Positions 16,003 to 25,142 are shown, numbered from the stretch's first letter. The stretch is DNA of 64,000 nt from Pseudomonas piscis (GCF_009380155.1 NZ_WHUV01000005.1:1-64000); one strand, 5' to 3'. Translations and numbers: made by a program. The notes: generated from the letters alone by a model not told the origin.

Positions 16003-17613
16003 CTACCAGACAGCGATATGCGAGTCCGCCCGGGGCTCGGTGCCGCCACAGAGCACTGCGCTTTGCGGGTCGCGCAGGATGATCTGGCCGCGACCAAAGC
16101 GGCTCAGATCATGGGCAACCTGGACCTGGTGCCCACGGCGAACCAGTGCCTCGAGCAACTCGCCAGGGGCACTGTGCTCGATGGCGACCTGCTGCTGGCC
16201 CAGCCATTGCCAACGCGGGGCGTCCAGTGCCGCTTGAGGGTTCAGGCCGAAGTCCACCAGGTTCGTCACCATCTGGACATGCCCCTGCGGTTGCATGTAG
16301 CCGCCCATCACGCCAAAAGGCCCCAGGGGCACGCCCCCCTGGCTGAGAAACCCCGGGATGATGGTATGGAAGGTCTTCTTGCCCGGGGCCAGGCAATTGG
16401 CATGGGCCGGGTCGAGGCTGAACTCCTGGCCACGGTTCTGCAGGGCGATGCCGCTGTCAGGCAGCACCACGCCCGAACCGAACCCGTGGTAGTTGCTCTG
16501 GATGAACGAGACCATGTTGCCCTCGGCATCGGCCGTGGCCAGGTACACCGTGCCACTGGCCTGGGGATCGCCCGCCGTCGGGAGCCGCGCCTGGTCACCG
16601 ATCAGTGCCCGGCGGCGCCGGCTGTAGGCATCGCTGAGCAGGTCGCTGACCGCCACCCGCATATGGGTCGGATCGGTGATGTAGTGCAAGCCGTCGCTAT
16701 AGGCCAGCTTCAGGGCCTCCAGTTGCAGGTGCCATGTGCGCGGGCTGTCGCGCTGGTCGAACTCGAAACCTTCGAGCAGCTTCAGGGCCATCAACGCCAC
16801 CAGCCCCTGGCCGCTGGGGGGAATTTCCCAGACTTCATAACCTCGGTAATCGATCTTGATCGGCTGCACCCATTGCGGCCGGTAATCCTGCAGGTCGCTG
16901 GCCCGCAGGTAACCGCCCGTGGCCCGGGAATGGGCGTCCAGGCGCTGGGCCAGCTCGCCGCGATACAGGCTTTCACCAGCGCTGGCCGCCAGCGCATGCA
17001 GGGTCTGGGCCAGGGCCGGGATGCGGAACACTTCACCGGCCCGCGGTGCACGGCCCTCGATCAGGAAGGTCGCGAACCAGGGCTCCAGTACCGGATCACC
17101 CTGCGCGCTGAACAACTCCAGGGCCCGCTGCCATTGCAGGGCGACCACCGGCGACAACGGGAAACCGTCGCGGGCCAGCTCGATGGCCGGCTCCAGCAAT
17201 CGGGCAAACGCCAACCGGCCAAAGCGCCGGGACAATTCGGCCCAGGCCGCCGGGCAGCCAGGTACGGTCACTGGCGTCCAGCCATGGAGCGGCATCCGCA
17301 CATGCCCCGCGGCCTTCACCGCATCGATGTTCAGGGCTGCCGGAGCCTGGCCATTGGCGCTCAGGCCATGGAGCTGGCCCTGGGTCCAGACCAGGGCAAA
17401 GGCATCGCCGCCCAGGCCGCAACCCGTGGGCTCGACCACTGTAAGCACCGCAGCCGTGGCAATCGCCGCGTCGATGGCGTTGCCGCCCTGGCGCAGGACC
17501 TGGATACCGGCCTCGGCAGCCAGTGGCTGGGACGTCGCGACCATGCCACGGCGAGCGAACACGCTCTGGCGTTGCGAGGCATAGGGGTAGTGATGAGCGG
17601 AGAACTTCAACAT
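16003..17613 (-). CDS. gamma-glutamyltransferase family protein
   Basis: This 536-residue Ntn hydrolase of the GGT family (PF01019) is made as a precursor that self-cleaves before a threonine. The nucleophile is Thr355 (ASGTVYLATADAEGNMVSFIQSNYHGFGSG). Other family marks are RRGMVATSQPLAAEAGIQVLRQGGNAIDAAIATAAVLTVVEPTGCGLGGDAF and the C-terminal GVMGGYMQPQGHVQ. I choose ATG 17,613 because GGAAGG lies upstream. No classic signal peptide follows, so it may be cytoplasmic like the subgroup annotated as GGT-like acylases rather than the periplasmic glutathione-degrading enzyme. It may hydrolyse gamma-glutamyl or related amide bonds; the substrate cannot be read from sequence. Confidence 0.87.
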   Translation of the reverse strand: MLKFSAHHYPYASQRQSVFARRGMVATSQPLAAEAGIQVLRQGGNAIDAAIATAAVLTVVEPTGCGLGGDAFALVWTQGQLHGLSANGQAPAALNIDAVKAAGHVRMPLHGWTPVTVPGCPAAWAELSRRFGRLAFARLLEPAIELARDGFPLSPVVALQWQRALELFSAQGDPVLEPWFATFLIEGRAPRAGEVFRIPALAQTLHALAASAGESLYRGELAQRLDAHSRATGGYLRASDLQDYRPQWVQPIKIDYRGYEVWEIPPSGQGLVALMALKLLEGFEFDQRDSPRTWHLQLEALKLAYSDGLHYITDPTHMRVAVSDLLSDAYSRRRRALIGDQARLPTAGDPQASGTVYLATADAEGNMVSFIQSNYHGFGSGVVLPDSGIALQNRGQEFSLDPAHANCLAPGKKTFHTIIPGFLSQGGVPLGPFGVMGGYMQPQGHVQMVTNLVDFGLNPQAALDAPRWQWLGQQQVAIEHSAPGELLEALVRRGHQVQVAHDLSRFGRGQIILRDPQSAVLCGGTEPRADSHIAVW

Positions 17614-17706
17614 GGCCAGAGCCCTTCCAGAGCGGATTGCGGCACACCGTTGAAGCAGTATGGACGGCAACGCCGGAGTAGCGACCGACGTTGCCCTGGC
17701 TGGACC

Positions 17707-18714
17707 TCAAAGGCTCAGGCAGATTTTCCCCAGGTGGGCGCCGGAGGCTTCATGGGCGAAGGCCTTGGCGATCTCGGCCAAGGGGAAGGTGCTGTCGATC
17801 ACCGGCTTGATGCCGGTGGCTTCCAGGCCACGGACCATCTCCACCTGCTGCTGGCGGCTACCGACGATCAAGCCTTGCAGGCGCTGCTGCTTGGCCATCA
17901 GGGCTGCCGTGGGTACCGGCCCGGCCCAACCGGTGAGCACGCCGATAAGGGCGATGTGCCCACCGATCCGGCACGCAGTGATGGACTGGGCCAGGGTGCC
18001 CGGGCCGCCGACTTCCACCACATGATCGACGCCCCGCCCGCCGGTGAGCTTGAGCACCTCGGCGCCCCACTCCGGCTGGGTGCGGTAGTTGATGGTGTGG
18101 TCAGCCCCCAGCTCGCGTACCCGCGCCAGCTTGGCGTCCGAGGACGAAGTGGCGATCACCGTGGCGCCCATGGCCTTGGCCAGTTGCAAGGCGAAGATCG
18201 ATACCCCGCCCGTACCCAGCACCAGGACGGTCTCACCGGCCTTGAGGCCGCCGTCTACCACCAGTGCGCGCCAGGCGGTGAGCCCAGCCGTGGTCAGGGT
18301 TGCGGCTTCGGCGTGGCTGTAGCCCTTGGGCGCATGGGTGAACCAGTGGCTGGGCTGGATCACCACCTGCCGGGCATAACCATCGACGCCGTCGCCAGGG
18401 GTGGTGCTGAAGTCGGCGATGGCCGGGCCACCGTCATGCCAATGGGGAAAGAAGCAGGACACCACCGCGTCGCCGACCTTGAATTCGCTGACGCCCTCGC
18501 CCACGGCCTCCACCACACCGGCGCCATCGGCCATGGGAATTCGTCCATCGGCGGTGGGCAGGCCGCCGGTCACCACCGCATAGTCGTGATAGTTCAGGGA
18601 ACAGGCATGGATCCGCACCCGGACCTGCCCGGCGCCGGGCTGGCCCGGGTCGGGCAGCTCGACGAGCTTCAGGTTGTCCAGGGATGCCGGCAGGCTGAGC
18701 TTGATGGCTTGCAT
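17707..18714 (-). CDS. zinc-independent MDR alcohol dehydrogenase / quinone oxidoreductase
   Basis: This 335-residue medium-chain dehydrogenase/reductase has a GroES-like N-terminus (VRVRIHACSLNYHDYAVVTGGLP; ADGAGVVEAVGEGVSEFKVGDAV) and a Rossmann domain with the nucleotide loop LVLGTGGVSIFALQLAKAMGATVIATSSSDAKL. The catalytic-zinc Cys of true alcohol dehydrogenases is replaced (CSLNYHD), and the structural-zinc cysteine cluster is absent, placing it with NADPH-dependent quinone/enone oxidoreductases. The physiological substrate is unknown. It is 93 bases upstream of the GGT gene on the same strand; whether the two share a transcript is unclear. Confidence 0.85.
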   Translation of the reverse strand: MQAIKLSLPASLDNLKLVELPDPGQPGAGQVRVRIHACSLNYHDYAVVTGGLPTADGRIPMADGAGVVEAVGEGVSEFKVGDAVVSCFFPHWHDGGPAIADFSTTPGDGVDGYARQVVIQPSHWFTHAPKGYSHAEAATLTTAGLTAWRALVVDGGLKAGETVLVLGTGGVSIFALQLAKAMGATVIATSSSDAKLARVRELGADHTINYRTQPEWGAEVLKLTGGRGVDHVVEVGGPGTLAQSITACRIGGHIALIGVLTGWAGPVPTAALMAKQQRLQGLIVGSRQQQVEMVRGLEATGIKPVIDSTFPLAEIAKAFAHEASGAHLGKICLSL

Positions 18715-18775
18715 GGGAGGTACTCCACAGATCGATAATCTTCCAGGGGGCTAACCCTACCACCGAACGCCTGGC

Positions 18776-18908
18776 TGTAGCCGCTGCCGCAGGCTGCGAG
18801 CACTGTATCGCCGGGATGCAGGTTTTCAGCCGCTACGGGTTAGACCCAAAATCGCCAGCAAGGCCCTGCGGGCCTTTGCTCAGCTTCGCAGGCTCAGCAG
18901 CGGCTACA
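18776..18908. repeat. REP-like inverted pair (BIME-type)
   Basis: TGTAGCCGCTGCCGCAGGCT at 18,776-18,795 is matched by its near reverse complement (CGCAGGCTCAGCAGCGGCTACA, split over 18,887-18,908). Between them lies a second small palindrome (AAGGCCCTGCGGGCCTTTG, 18,860-18,878). Such extragenic palindromes are abundant in P. fluorescens-group genomes. Related copies are at about 36,349-36,395 and 62,398-62,490 of this window. The right arm overlaps the end of the MarR-GNAT gene. Confidence 0.75.
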
Positions 18909-19862
18909 AGGTTCCACTCCCGGCCGCACAAAACATTGCTCGGTCACGGTCGCGCCCCATTGCTCGCCCAGCTGTTCCTGCACCAGCACAAAACCCTGTT
19001 CCTCATACAGCGCGCGTGCCGCATCCAGGCCCTTGAAGGTCCACAAGCGGGTGGCAGCGAAGTTCCACTGGTCGCAGAACGCCAGCGCCTCGACCAGCAG
19101 CCGCCGGCCCAGTCCCAGGCCGCGAGCAGCCTCATCGAGAATGAAGCAACGCAGGATCGCCTCGTCGCCCTCGCCCTCCCCATCAATGGCAATGGAACCG
19201 ACAATCCGTTCCCCCTGCAGCGCCACCCAGACTTCATTGCGCGGGTTGTGCAAACGCCCCATCAGCTCGGCCATGTCCGCCGCCACCAGGCTTTCGAAGG
19301 GCTGGCCGAAGCCGGCACGAGCGGCGTAGTAACAAGCGTGCATCTCGGCGATACGGCCAATCACCCCCGGTCGGTAGCCCCGGGCGATGGTGCCGCATGC
19401 GAGCTGCTCGGGCGCCTCGCCCAGACGCACCGCGCGCAACGCTCGGGCATAGTCGGCGATGCCCGCAGAAGCACTGCGCTGCTGTTCCGCGGTCAGGTGC
19501 GCTAGGGCCGCGGCCACCTGGGTCTGGGCGAAATGGTCGATGCCCTCCAGGGTCTGGCGCCCGCGGGCGCTGAGTTGCAGTTTCTTCGAGCGGGCGTCCT
19601 GTTCATGGGCCAGTTCGCTGATCTCGCCCGCCTCCACCAGTTTGCGCACCAGGCGGCTGACGCTGGATTTCTCCAGCCCCAGCAGCGTCACCAGATCACC
19701 GGCTGTCAAGGCATGGCCCTGGCCGATCTCCAGCAACGCATGCACCGCCGAGGGTGGGTAGTCGGTGGCGGCCAGGGTGGCTTGCATGAAGCCCAGCTCG
19801 CGGACCATCTGCCGGGACGCTTGGCGCAACTGCGGGATAAGGGAAGCGGATTGGCTCGACAT
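18894..19862 (-). CDS. MarR-type regulator fused to GNAT acetyltransferase
   Basis: This 322-residue two-domain protein has a MarR winged helix at about residues 1-145 (HALLEIGQGHALTAGDLVTLLGLEKSSVSRLVRKLVEAGEISELAHEQDARSKKLQLSARGRQTL). A GNAT acetyltransferase covers about 155-310, with the acetyl-CoA loop LDEAARGLGLGRRLLVEAL and the strand-helix WTFKGLDAARALYEEQGF. This fusion architecture is widespread, but its targets are mostly unknown. It may couple DNA binding to acetylation of a small molecule or protein. The last codons (CSRC and the stop) lie inside a REP-like palindrome. A palindrome just upstream of its start probably serves autoregulation. Confidence 0.85.
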   Translation of the reverse strand: MSSQSASLIPQLRQASRQMVRELGFMQATLAATDYPPSAVHALLEIGQGHALTAGDLVTLLGLEKSSVSRLVRKLVEAGEISELAHEQDARSKKLQLSARGRQTLEGIDHFAQTQVAAALAHLTAEQQRSASAGIADYARALRAVRLGEAPEQLACGTIARGYRPGVIGRIAEMHACYYAARAGFGQPFESLVAADMAELMGRLHNPRNEVWVALQGERIVGSIAIDGEGEGDEAILRCFILDEAARGLGLGRRLLVEALAFCDQWNFAATRLWTFKGLDAARALYEEQGFVLVQEQLGEQWGATVTEQCFVRPGVEPCSRC

Positions 19863-19878
19863 AAGGGTGACCTCGCAA

Positions 19879-19902
19879 GTGAGGTACTTAGTTGTACCTT
19901 AC
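19879..19902. promoter_or_regulatory. palindromic operator upstream of the MarR-GNAT gene
   Basis: GTGAGGTAC at 19,879-19,887 and GTACCTTAC at 19,894-19,902 form an inverted repeat with one mismatch around a six-base spacer. It lies 16-40 bases upstream of the start codon. This is the size and placement expected of a MarR-family autoregulatory operator; binding is inferred. Confidence 0.55.
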
Positions 19903-19975
19903 AACCATTTAGCCCACAACCCCGGCTCAGGGTGACGACAAGCCCTGGTGGACAGTGATAAAAATTCAAGCATCC

Positions 19976-19994
19976 AATAATGAGAAGCATTACC
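19976..19994. promoter_or_regulatory. Fur box upstream of the sigma factor gene
   Basis: AATAATGAGAAGCATTACC fits the 19-bp Fur consensus (GATAATGATAATCATTATC) at 14 or so positions. It sits 44-62 bases before the sigma-factor start, where iron-loaded Fur would block transcription. Confidence 0.7.
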
Positions 19995-20037
19995 ATAAGC
20001 ACCCATTTCGCTCACCTCGACCTCGGAACCCTTATCG

Positions 20038-20547
20038 ATGGTGCCCACCCCTTCGCTCCAGCACGCCGTTGGCGAGCTCTACCTCCAGCATCACAACTGG
20101 GTGGTGCAACTGCTGCGACGCAAGCTCGGCAACCAGGACCAGGCCATGGACCTGGCGCAGGACACCTTCGTGCGCATCTTGCGCAGCGAGCAACTGCCGG
20201 TGCTGCGCGAACCCCGGGCCTACCTCAACACCGTGGCCAGCCGCCTGTGCGGGCAGTATTTCCGCCGCCAGGCCCTGGAGCGCGCGTACCTGGAGACCCT
20301 CGCGCAGCTGGAGCCGCAGCACCAGCCTTCGCCGGAAACCCGACTGCTGGTACTCGAGGCGCTGGACGCCGTGGGCCAGGTGCTGGACGGCCTGGGCGGC
20401 CGGGTGCGCGAGGTGTTTCTGCTGTCCCAACTCGAAGGCCTGACCTACCCGCAGATTGCTGAACGCCTGCAGCTCTCGGTCAACGTGGTGCAAAAAGCCA
20501 TGCTCAAGGCCTACCGCCATTGCTATGCGGCGGTGTACCCGGGATGA
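20038..20547 (+). CDS. ECF sigma factor, FecI type
   Basis: This 169-residue extracytoplasmic-function sigma factor has region 2 (LYLQHHNWVVQLLRRKLGNQDQAMDLAQDTFVRILR, with the family's D-x-A-x-D-x-x-Q-D-x-F motif) and region 4 (LVLEALDAVGQVLDGLGGRVREVFLLSQLEGLTYPQIAERLQLSVNVVQKAMLKAYRH). It would direct RNA polymerase to the downstream TonB-receptor promoter when the receptor signals through the FecR-like anti-sigma factor. The next gene starts within its stop codon (ATGA), so the two are translationally coupled. A Fur box lies upstream, meaning expression under iron starvation. Confidence 0.92.
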   Translation: MVPTPSLQHAVGELYLQHHNWVVQLLRRKLGNQDQAMDLAQDTFVRILRSEQLPVLREPRAYLNTVASRLCGQYFRRQALERAYLETLAQLEPQHQPSPETRLLVLEALDAVGQVLDGLGGRVREVFLLSQLEGLTYPQIAERLQLSVNVVQKAMLKAYRHCYAAVYPG

Positions 20548-21527
20548 ACGCCTTCCAGCCGGTGGACGATCAGGGCGCGGTAGAACAGCAGGTTCTGGAC
20601 CAGGCTCTGGAGTGGCTGGTGCTGCTGCAATCGGGCATCAGCAGCCCCGAGCAGCAGGCCGCCTGCCTGGCCTGGCGCCGGGCCGACCCGCAGCATGAAC
20701 TGGCCTGGCAGCGCCTGGCCGGCATCGGCCAGGACCTGCGCGACAGCACCCGCAGCCTGCCTGCGCCCCGTGCCCGGCAACTGCTGCAGGCTCGCAGCCA
20801 CCCGGGGCGGCGCACCCTGCTCAAGGGCATCGTCGGCCTGGGCGTGGTGGCCGCCAGCAGTTGGAGCGTGCGCGAACGACTGCTGTTGCCGCAGCTGTTC
20901 AGCGACTATCACACCGCCACCGGCGAGCGCCGCCAGTTGCAACTGGTCGCTGGCGCCAGCCTGCAATTGGACACCCGCACCAGCCTCGATCAGCAGGCCA
21001 GCCCCCAGGGCTTGCAACTGCGGCTCAACAGCGGCCGCCTGTTGCTGACCCTGGGCAACGCCGCACCCGTGCAGATCATCACCGCCGATGGACGCATCCA
21101 GCTCGCGCCGCGCTCACAACTGATCCTCAGCGTTGGCTTGCCGGGCATCAACGGCACCCGGGTACAACTGCTGGCCGGCAGCAGCTCGGTGAGTACCGCC
21201 CATGCCCCTGCGCTAAACCTGGGCCCAGGCCAGCAAGTGGATGTCGCCCAACAGCGAATCGGCGCCCTGGCCGTCGTGCCCACCACGGCCAATGCCTGGA
21301 CCCAGGGCCTGCTGATTGCCGAGCGTCGCCCCCTGGGCGAGGTGATCGCCGAACTCGACCGCTATCGCCCCGGCCTGTTGCGCTGCGCCGCCGAAGTCGC
21401 TGGTTTGCGGGTTTCCGGCTCGTTCTCCCTGAACCAGCCGGACGCCAGCCTCGATTTGCTGGCCAAGACCCTGCCGATTCGCATCCGGCGGGTAATGGGG
21501 TACTGGGCCTCCGTGGACGCTGCCTGA
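20544..21527 (+). CDS. FecR-family anti-sigma regulator
   Basis: This 327-residue protein has an N-terminal DUF4880 anti-sigma segment (VEQQVLDQALEWLVLLQSGISSPEQQAACLAWRRADPQHELAWQRL), a membrane-spanning stretch (RRTLLKGIVGLGVVAASSWSV, about residues 85-105) and a periplasmic FecR domain (YHTATGERRQLQLVAGASLQLDTRTSLDQ). It holds the sigma factor until the TonB receptor's N-terminal domain reports siderophore binding. It overlaps the sigma gene by four bases and ends 116 bases before the receptor gene, forming the standard sigma-regulator-receptor trio. Confidence 0.92.
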   Translation: MNAFQPVDDQGAVEQQVLDQALEWLVLLQSGISSPEQQAACLAWRRADPQHELAWQRLAGIGQDLRDSTRSLPAPRARQLLQARSHPGRRTLLKGIVGLGVVAASSWSVRERLLLPQLFSDYHTATGERRQLQLVAGASLQLDTRTSLDQQASPQGLQLRLNSGRLLLTLGNAAPVQIITADGRIQLAPRSQLILSVGLPGINGTRVQLLAGSSSVSTAHAPALNLGPGQQVDVAQQRIGALAVVPTTANAWTQGLLIAERRPLGEVIAELDRYRPGLLRCAAEVAGLRVSGSFSLNQPDASLDLLAKTLPIRIRRVMGYWASVDAA

Positions 21528-21597
21528 TTTTTCCTCAGTTTTTTTCAGGACGGCGGCAGTTTTTTCAATCTCGTGCATCAAGACCAGGGAAGAAGCT

Positions 21598-21626
21598 GGA
21601 AAACAGCTCTGTGCCAACCCTTTCCA
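21598..21626 (+). promoter_or_regulatory. possible ECF-sigma promoter of the TonB receptor gene
   Basis: GGAAAA (21,598-21,603) and TTTCCA (21,621-21,626) are separated by 17 bases just ahead of the receptor start. The GGAAA-type -35 is typical of FecI-like promoters; the -10 is a guess. No other promoter-like sequence stands out in this gap. Confidence 0.3.
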
Positions 21627-21643
21627 ACCCACGGATTTTCCTT

Positions 21644-24049
21644 ATGCACATTCGCCTTACGCCACTTGCCGCGGCCTTGCGCACGGTCGTCATCGGCCTT
21701 GCCATCGCCAGCTGCAGCCCGCCCCTGCTGGCTGCGGATATCCCGTCTGTAGGCTATGACATCGCGCCAGGCAACCTGGACCAGGTGCTGGGCGCCTTTG
21801 GCCAGCAGTCCGGAACCATGATCGCCGTCGACTCGAACCTGACCCAGAGCCTACGCAGCCCAGGCCTCAAGGGCCGTTTCGCCGTCAGCGAGGGGCTGCA
21901 ACAGCTACTGGCCCCACTGGGGCTTGTGGCAGTGAAAGAAGGCGAAGGCTACCGGGTTCAAGTGGCCTCGCAGGTAGCCAGCGCCCCTTTACAACTGGGA
22001 ACGACCAGCGTTATCGCTAACCAGTTGGGCACGGTCACCGAAGGCACGGGCTCCTACACTCCAGGCACCATCGCCACGGCCACGCGCCTGGTGCTGACGC
22101 CACGGGAAACGCCACAGTCGATTTCGGTCGTCACCCGACAAGCCATGGACGACTTCAACATGAAGTCGATCGACGATGTCATGCGCCATACGCCAGGCAT
22201 CACCGTCGCGGCCTACGACAGCGACCGCACCAGCTACTTTTCGCGCGGTTTCGCCATCCAGAACTTCCAGTACGATGGCATCCCTATCCTTCAGGACCCC
22301 CAGTACTCTTCCGGCCATACCCTGACCGACACCGTGATCTATGACCGGGTAGAAGTACTCAAGGGCGCCACAGGCCTGCTCACCGGAGCGGGCGGCCCCG
22401 GCGGCACGATCAACATGGTGCGCAAGAAACCCACCTCGGAGTTCAAGGGTTATGTGGACCTGGGGGCAGGTTCCTGGGACAACTACCGCACTGAAATCGA
22501 CGTCAGCGGCCCTTTGACCGAAACGGGCAACGTACGCGGCCGCGCCGTCGCGGCTTACCAGGACAAAAAGTCCTTCCTGGATCACTACTCGCGCAAGACC
22601 AACGTCTACTACGGGATTCTTGAGTTCGACCTGTCGCCCGATACCTTGCTGACCGTAGGCGCCGACTATCAGGACAGTAACCCGAAGGGTTCTAGCTGGT
22701 CGGGCGCCGCTTCATTATTCAACTCGGATGGCAACCGTATCAGTACCCCACGTTCATTCAACAACGGTACAACCTACAGCCGCTGGGAACAGTACACCCG
22801 TACCGTATTCGCCACTCTGGAACACAGCTTCCAGAACGGCTGGGTAGCTAAAGCGCAGTACAACCACCAGATCAACGGTTACAACGCGCCACTGGCCGCC
22901 CTGCTATCGCCGGATGTCCAGACCGGAAATGCCAGGCTCCTGACTCGTAAATACACCGGTGAAACCACCAGTGACACCGGTGACCTGTATGCCACCGGCC
23001 CCTTCAGCTTGTTCGGGCGTGAACACCAACTGGTCGTCGGCACTTCGGTTTCCCGTTCACGCTGGCTGGGGCGCGATTACACCAATGCCAGCAGCATCCC
23101 AAATCCTGACTACTTCAACTGGACAGGCAAGGCACCAAAACCGGATTGGGGTCCGCAAACCAGACGCAACGACGAGCTCACACGCCAGAGCGCAGGCTAC
23201 ATCACTGGCCGCTTCAGCCTGACCGATGACCTGAGCGTAATACTCGGCACCCGAGTCAACAATTACGAGGTCAGCGGTACCAGCCAGATCAAGGACACAG
23301 GCAAGGTGGTTCCTTATGCCGGCGTAGTCTACGACCTCAACGAGAACTTCTCGGCCTATGCCAGCTATACCGAAATCTACCTGCCGCAAGACGACTATCG
23401 CGACAGGAACAACAAGCCGCTCAAGCCTGACGAAGGCAAGAACTATGAAGTCGGGCTCAAAGGTGAGTTCTTTGATGGACGCCTGAACTCCAGCCTCGCC
23501 TACTTTGAGGTTCACGAGGAAAACCGCCCGGTCGACGACCTCAGCTACATTCCCGACACCATCTCCGGACTCGACAGGGCATCCAAGGGCGCCAAGGCTA
23601 AAACCAAGGGATACGAAGCGGAAATCTCCGGTGAGCTGGCACCTGGCTGGCAGCTGCAAGCCGGCTACACCCACAAGATCATTCGCGACCAGACAGGCCA
23701 GAAGGTTTCCACCTGGGAACCAGAAGACCAGATCAACCTCTACACCAGCTACAAGCTGACCGGCCCTCTGGACAGGCTCACCCTCGGCAGCGGCGTACGC
23801 TGGCAAGGCACCGGCTGGCAGATTCTCAATGTCAATAAATACGGCAAAGAGAGCAAGGAGAAGTTTTCCCAGGATCCGCTCTGGCTGGTTGACCTGATGG
23901 CCCGCTACCAGATCACCGATAACCTTTCCGCCTCGCTGAACGTCAACAACGTATTCGACAAGAAGTACTACACCAATATCGGCTTCTACAACTCAGCCTA
24001 CTACGGCGACCCACGCAACGTGATGGTCAGCACCCGCTGGAACTTCTGA
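21644..24049 (+). CDS. TonB-dependent siderophore receptor with signalling domain (FpvA/pseudobactin type)
   Basis: This 801-residue outer-membrane receptor has a signal sequence (cleavage near LLAAD, about residue 30). The STN signalling domain covers about residues 38-100 (VGYDIAPGNLDQVLGAFGQQSGTMIAVDSNLTQ...YRVQVASQ). The plug (TPRETPQSISVVTRQAMDDFNMKSIDDVMRHTPGI through GGPGGTINMVRKKP) and a 22-strand barrel ending YGDPRNVMVSTRWNF follow. The segment GTGSYTPGTIATATRL-x-L-TPRETPQS is very like ferripyoverdine receptors FpvA/FpvB, so the ligand is probably a pyoverdine, perhaps foreign. The STN domain plus the upstream FecI/FecR pair show cell-surface signalling. I chose ATG 21,644, since the far longer open frame upstream overlaps the fecR gene. 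Confidence 0.92.
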   Translation: MHIRLTPLAAALRTVVIGLAIASCSPPLLAADIPSVGYDIAPGNLDQVLGAFGQQSGTMIAVDSNLTQSLRSPGLKGRFAVSEGLQQLLAPLGLVAVKEGEGYRVQVASQVASAPLQLGTTSVIANQLGTVTEGTGSYTPGTIATATRLVLTPRETPQSISVVTRQAMDDFNMKSIDDVMRHTPGITVAAYDSDRTSYFSRGFAIQNFQYDGIPILQDPQYSSGHTLTDTVIYDRVEVLKGATGLLTGAGGPGGTINMVRKKPTSEFKGYVDLGAGSWDNYRTEIDVSGPLTETGNVRGRAVAAYQDKKSFLDHYSRKTNVYYGILEFDLSPDTLLTVGADYQDSNPKGSSWSGAASLFNSDGNRISTPRSFNNGTTYSRWEQYTRTVFATLEHSFQNGWVAKAQYNHQINGYNAPLAALLSPDVQTGNARLLTRKYTGETTSDTGDLYATGPFSLFGREHQLVVGTSVSRSRWLGRDYTNASSIPNPDYFNWTGKAPKPDWGPQTRRNDELTRQSAGYITGRFSLTDDLSVILGTRVNNYEVSGTSQIKDTGKVVPYAGVVYDLNENFSAYASYTEIYLPQDDYRDRNNKPLKPDEGKNYEVGLKGEFFDGRLNSSLAYFEVHEENRPVDDLSYIPDTISGLDRASKGAKAKTKGYEAEISGELAPGWQLQAGYTHKIIRDQTGQKVSTWEPEDQINLYTSYKLTGPLDRLTLGSGVRWQGTGWQILNVNKYGKESKEKFSQDPLWLVDLMARYQITDNLSASLNVNNVFDKKYYTNIGFYNSAYYGDPRNVMVSTRWNF

Positions 24050-24055
24050 CCCGAT

Positions 24056-24077
24056 CCGCCCGGCGCCTGCCGGGCGG
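24056..24077 (+). terminator. hairpin after the receptor gene
   Basis: CCGCCCGGC (24,056-24,064) pairs with GCCGGGCGG (24,069-24,077) around a four-base loop, six bases past the receptor stop. It lacks a clear T-run, so its strength as a terminator is uncertain. Confidence 0.5.
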
Positions 24078-24149
24078 TCATTGGAAACTCGACGAAAATC
24101 TATGCGACCTTCCTGGCGACATCTGTTAAAACGCGGTTTTGATTCCTCC

Positions 24150-25100
24150 ATGGTGCCCCGCATGTCCCCGCCCCTGCTCCAGCGCCTTGGCCGTCGCTGG
24201 CTCCCCCTGCTGTGCATGGCCCTGCTGATCATCGGCCTGCCGACCAGTTGCGCGGTGCTGCAGTACAAGGAACGCCAGCTGGTGTTTCGCATCGAGCCTG
24301 GTACTGCCGGCTGGTTCCACGGCCTGCCGCAAGCGGTGCAGGAGTTGGAACTCAAGTCCAGCCGCTTCAGGGCCGGACAGAACCTCCACGCCTGGTGGTG
24401 GCCGGCGCAACGCGCCGATGCGCCTGCGATCCTCTATCTGCACGGGGTGCGCTGGAACCTCACCGGCCAGCTGTTTCGCATCGAGCAGTTGCACGCCCTG
24501 GGTTATTCGGTGCTGGCCATCGACTACCGGGGGTTTGGCCAGAGCCACGGCGAGCTGCCCTCGGAAGCCAGCGTCTATGAAGACGCCCGCGTGGCCTGGG
24601 AACGCCTCAAGGTATTGCAGCCCGAGGCGGGCAAACGCCTGATCTACGGCCACTCCCTGGGCGGCGCGGTGGCCATCGACCTGGCCGCCGAACTGGGTCG
24701 CCAGGCCGCCAGCGAACAGCGTCCGGTGGCCGCGCGCGGCCTGATCGTCGAATCCACCTTCACCACCCTGGGCGACGCGGCGGCGGCAGTGACCAAGACT
24801 TCGCTGCCGGTGCGCTGGCTGATGTCGCAGAAGTTCGACTCCATCGACAAGATCAGCGAAATCGGCATGCCGTTGCTGGTGGTCCACGGCCTCAAGGACG
24901 ACTACGTACCAGCGCGCCTGAGCCGGGAGCTGTTCGCGGCGGCGGCACAACCCAAGACATTGCTGCTGGTGCCCGGCGGCACCCATAACAACAGCATGAA
25001 CCTGGCCGGCAAGGACTATGCCGTGGCGATCGGTACCCTGTTGAAGAGCCAGCCAGGCAAGCTGGCAGGACCAGCCACCGCCAGCAAACCGCTGGGCTGA
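24150..25100 (+). CDS. alpha/beta hydrolase, membrane-anchored lipoprotein type
   Basis: About 316 residues. The N-terminus has a hydrophobic segment and a lipobox-like LPTSC, so it is probably anchored on the periplasmic side of a membrane. The hydrolase core shows LYLHGVRWN (oxyanion HG), VLAIDYRGFGQSHGELPS, the nucleophile elbow GHSLGG, and catalytic Asp (HGLKDDYVP) and His (GGTHNN). It resembles YfhR/BEM46-type serine hydrolases of unknown substrate. It follows a siderophore receptor by 100 bases on the same strand, so a role in processing an incoming siderophore is possible but unproven. Start choice is uncertain (24,081, 24,150 or 24,162; none has a strong ribosome site). Confidence 0.75.
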   Translation: MVPRMSPPLLQRLGRRWLPLLCMALLIIGLPTSCAVLQYKERQLVFRIEPGTAGWFHGLPQAVQELELKSSRFRAGQNLHAWWWPAQRADAPAILYLHGVRWNLTGQLFRIEQLHALGYSVLAIDYRGFGQSHGELPSEASVYEDARVAWERLKVLQPEAGKRLIYGHSLGGAVAIDLAAELGRQAASEQRPVAARGLIVESTFTTLGDAAAAVTKTSLPVRWLMSQKFDSIDKISEIGMPLLVVHGLKDDYVPARLSRELFAAAAQPKTLLLVPGGTHNNSMNLAGKDYAVAIGTLLKSQPGKLAGPATASKPLG

Positions 25101-25142
25101 CAGCTGGCGCGAAGCGCGACGAGGTCATCGCGCGACAGACCG

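Noticed and set aside
16018..18738. A 906-codon plus-strand open frame
   Set aside because: It runs antisense across the gamma-glutamyltransferase and MDR oxidoreductase genes, which are well supported; its own translation has no recognisable domain.
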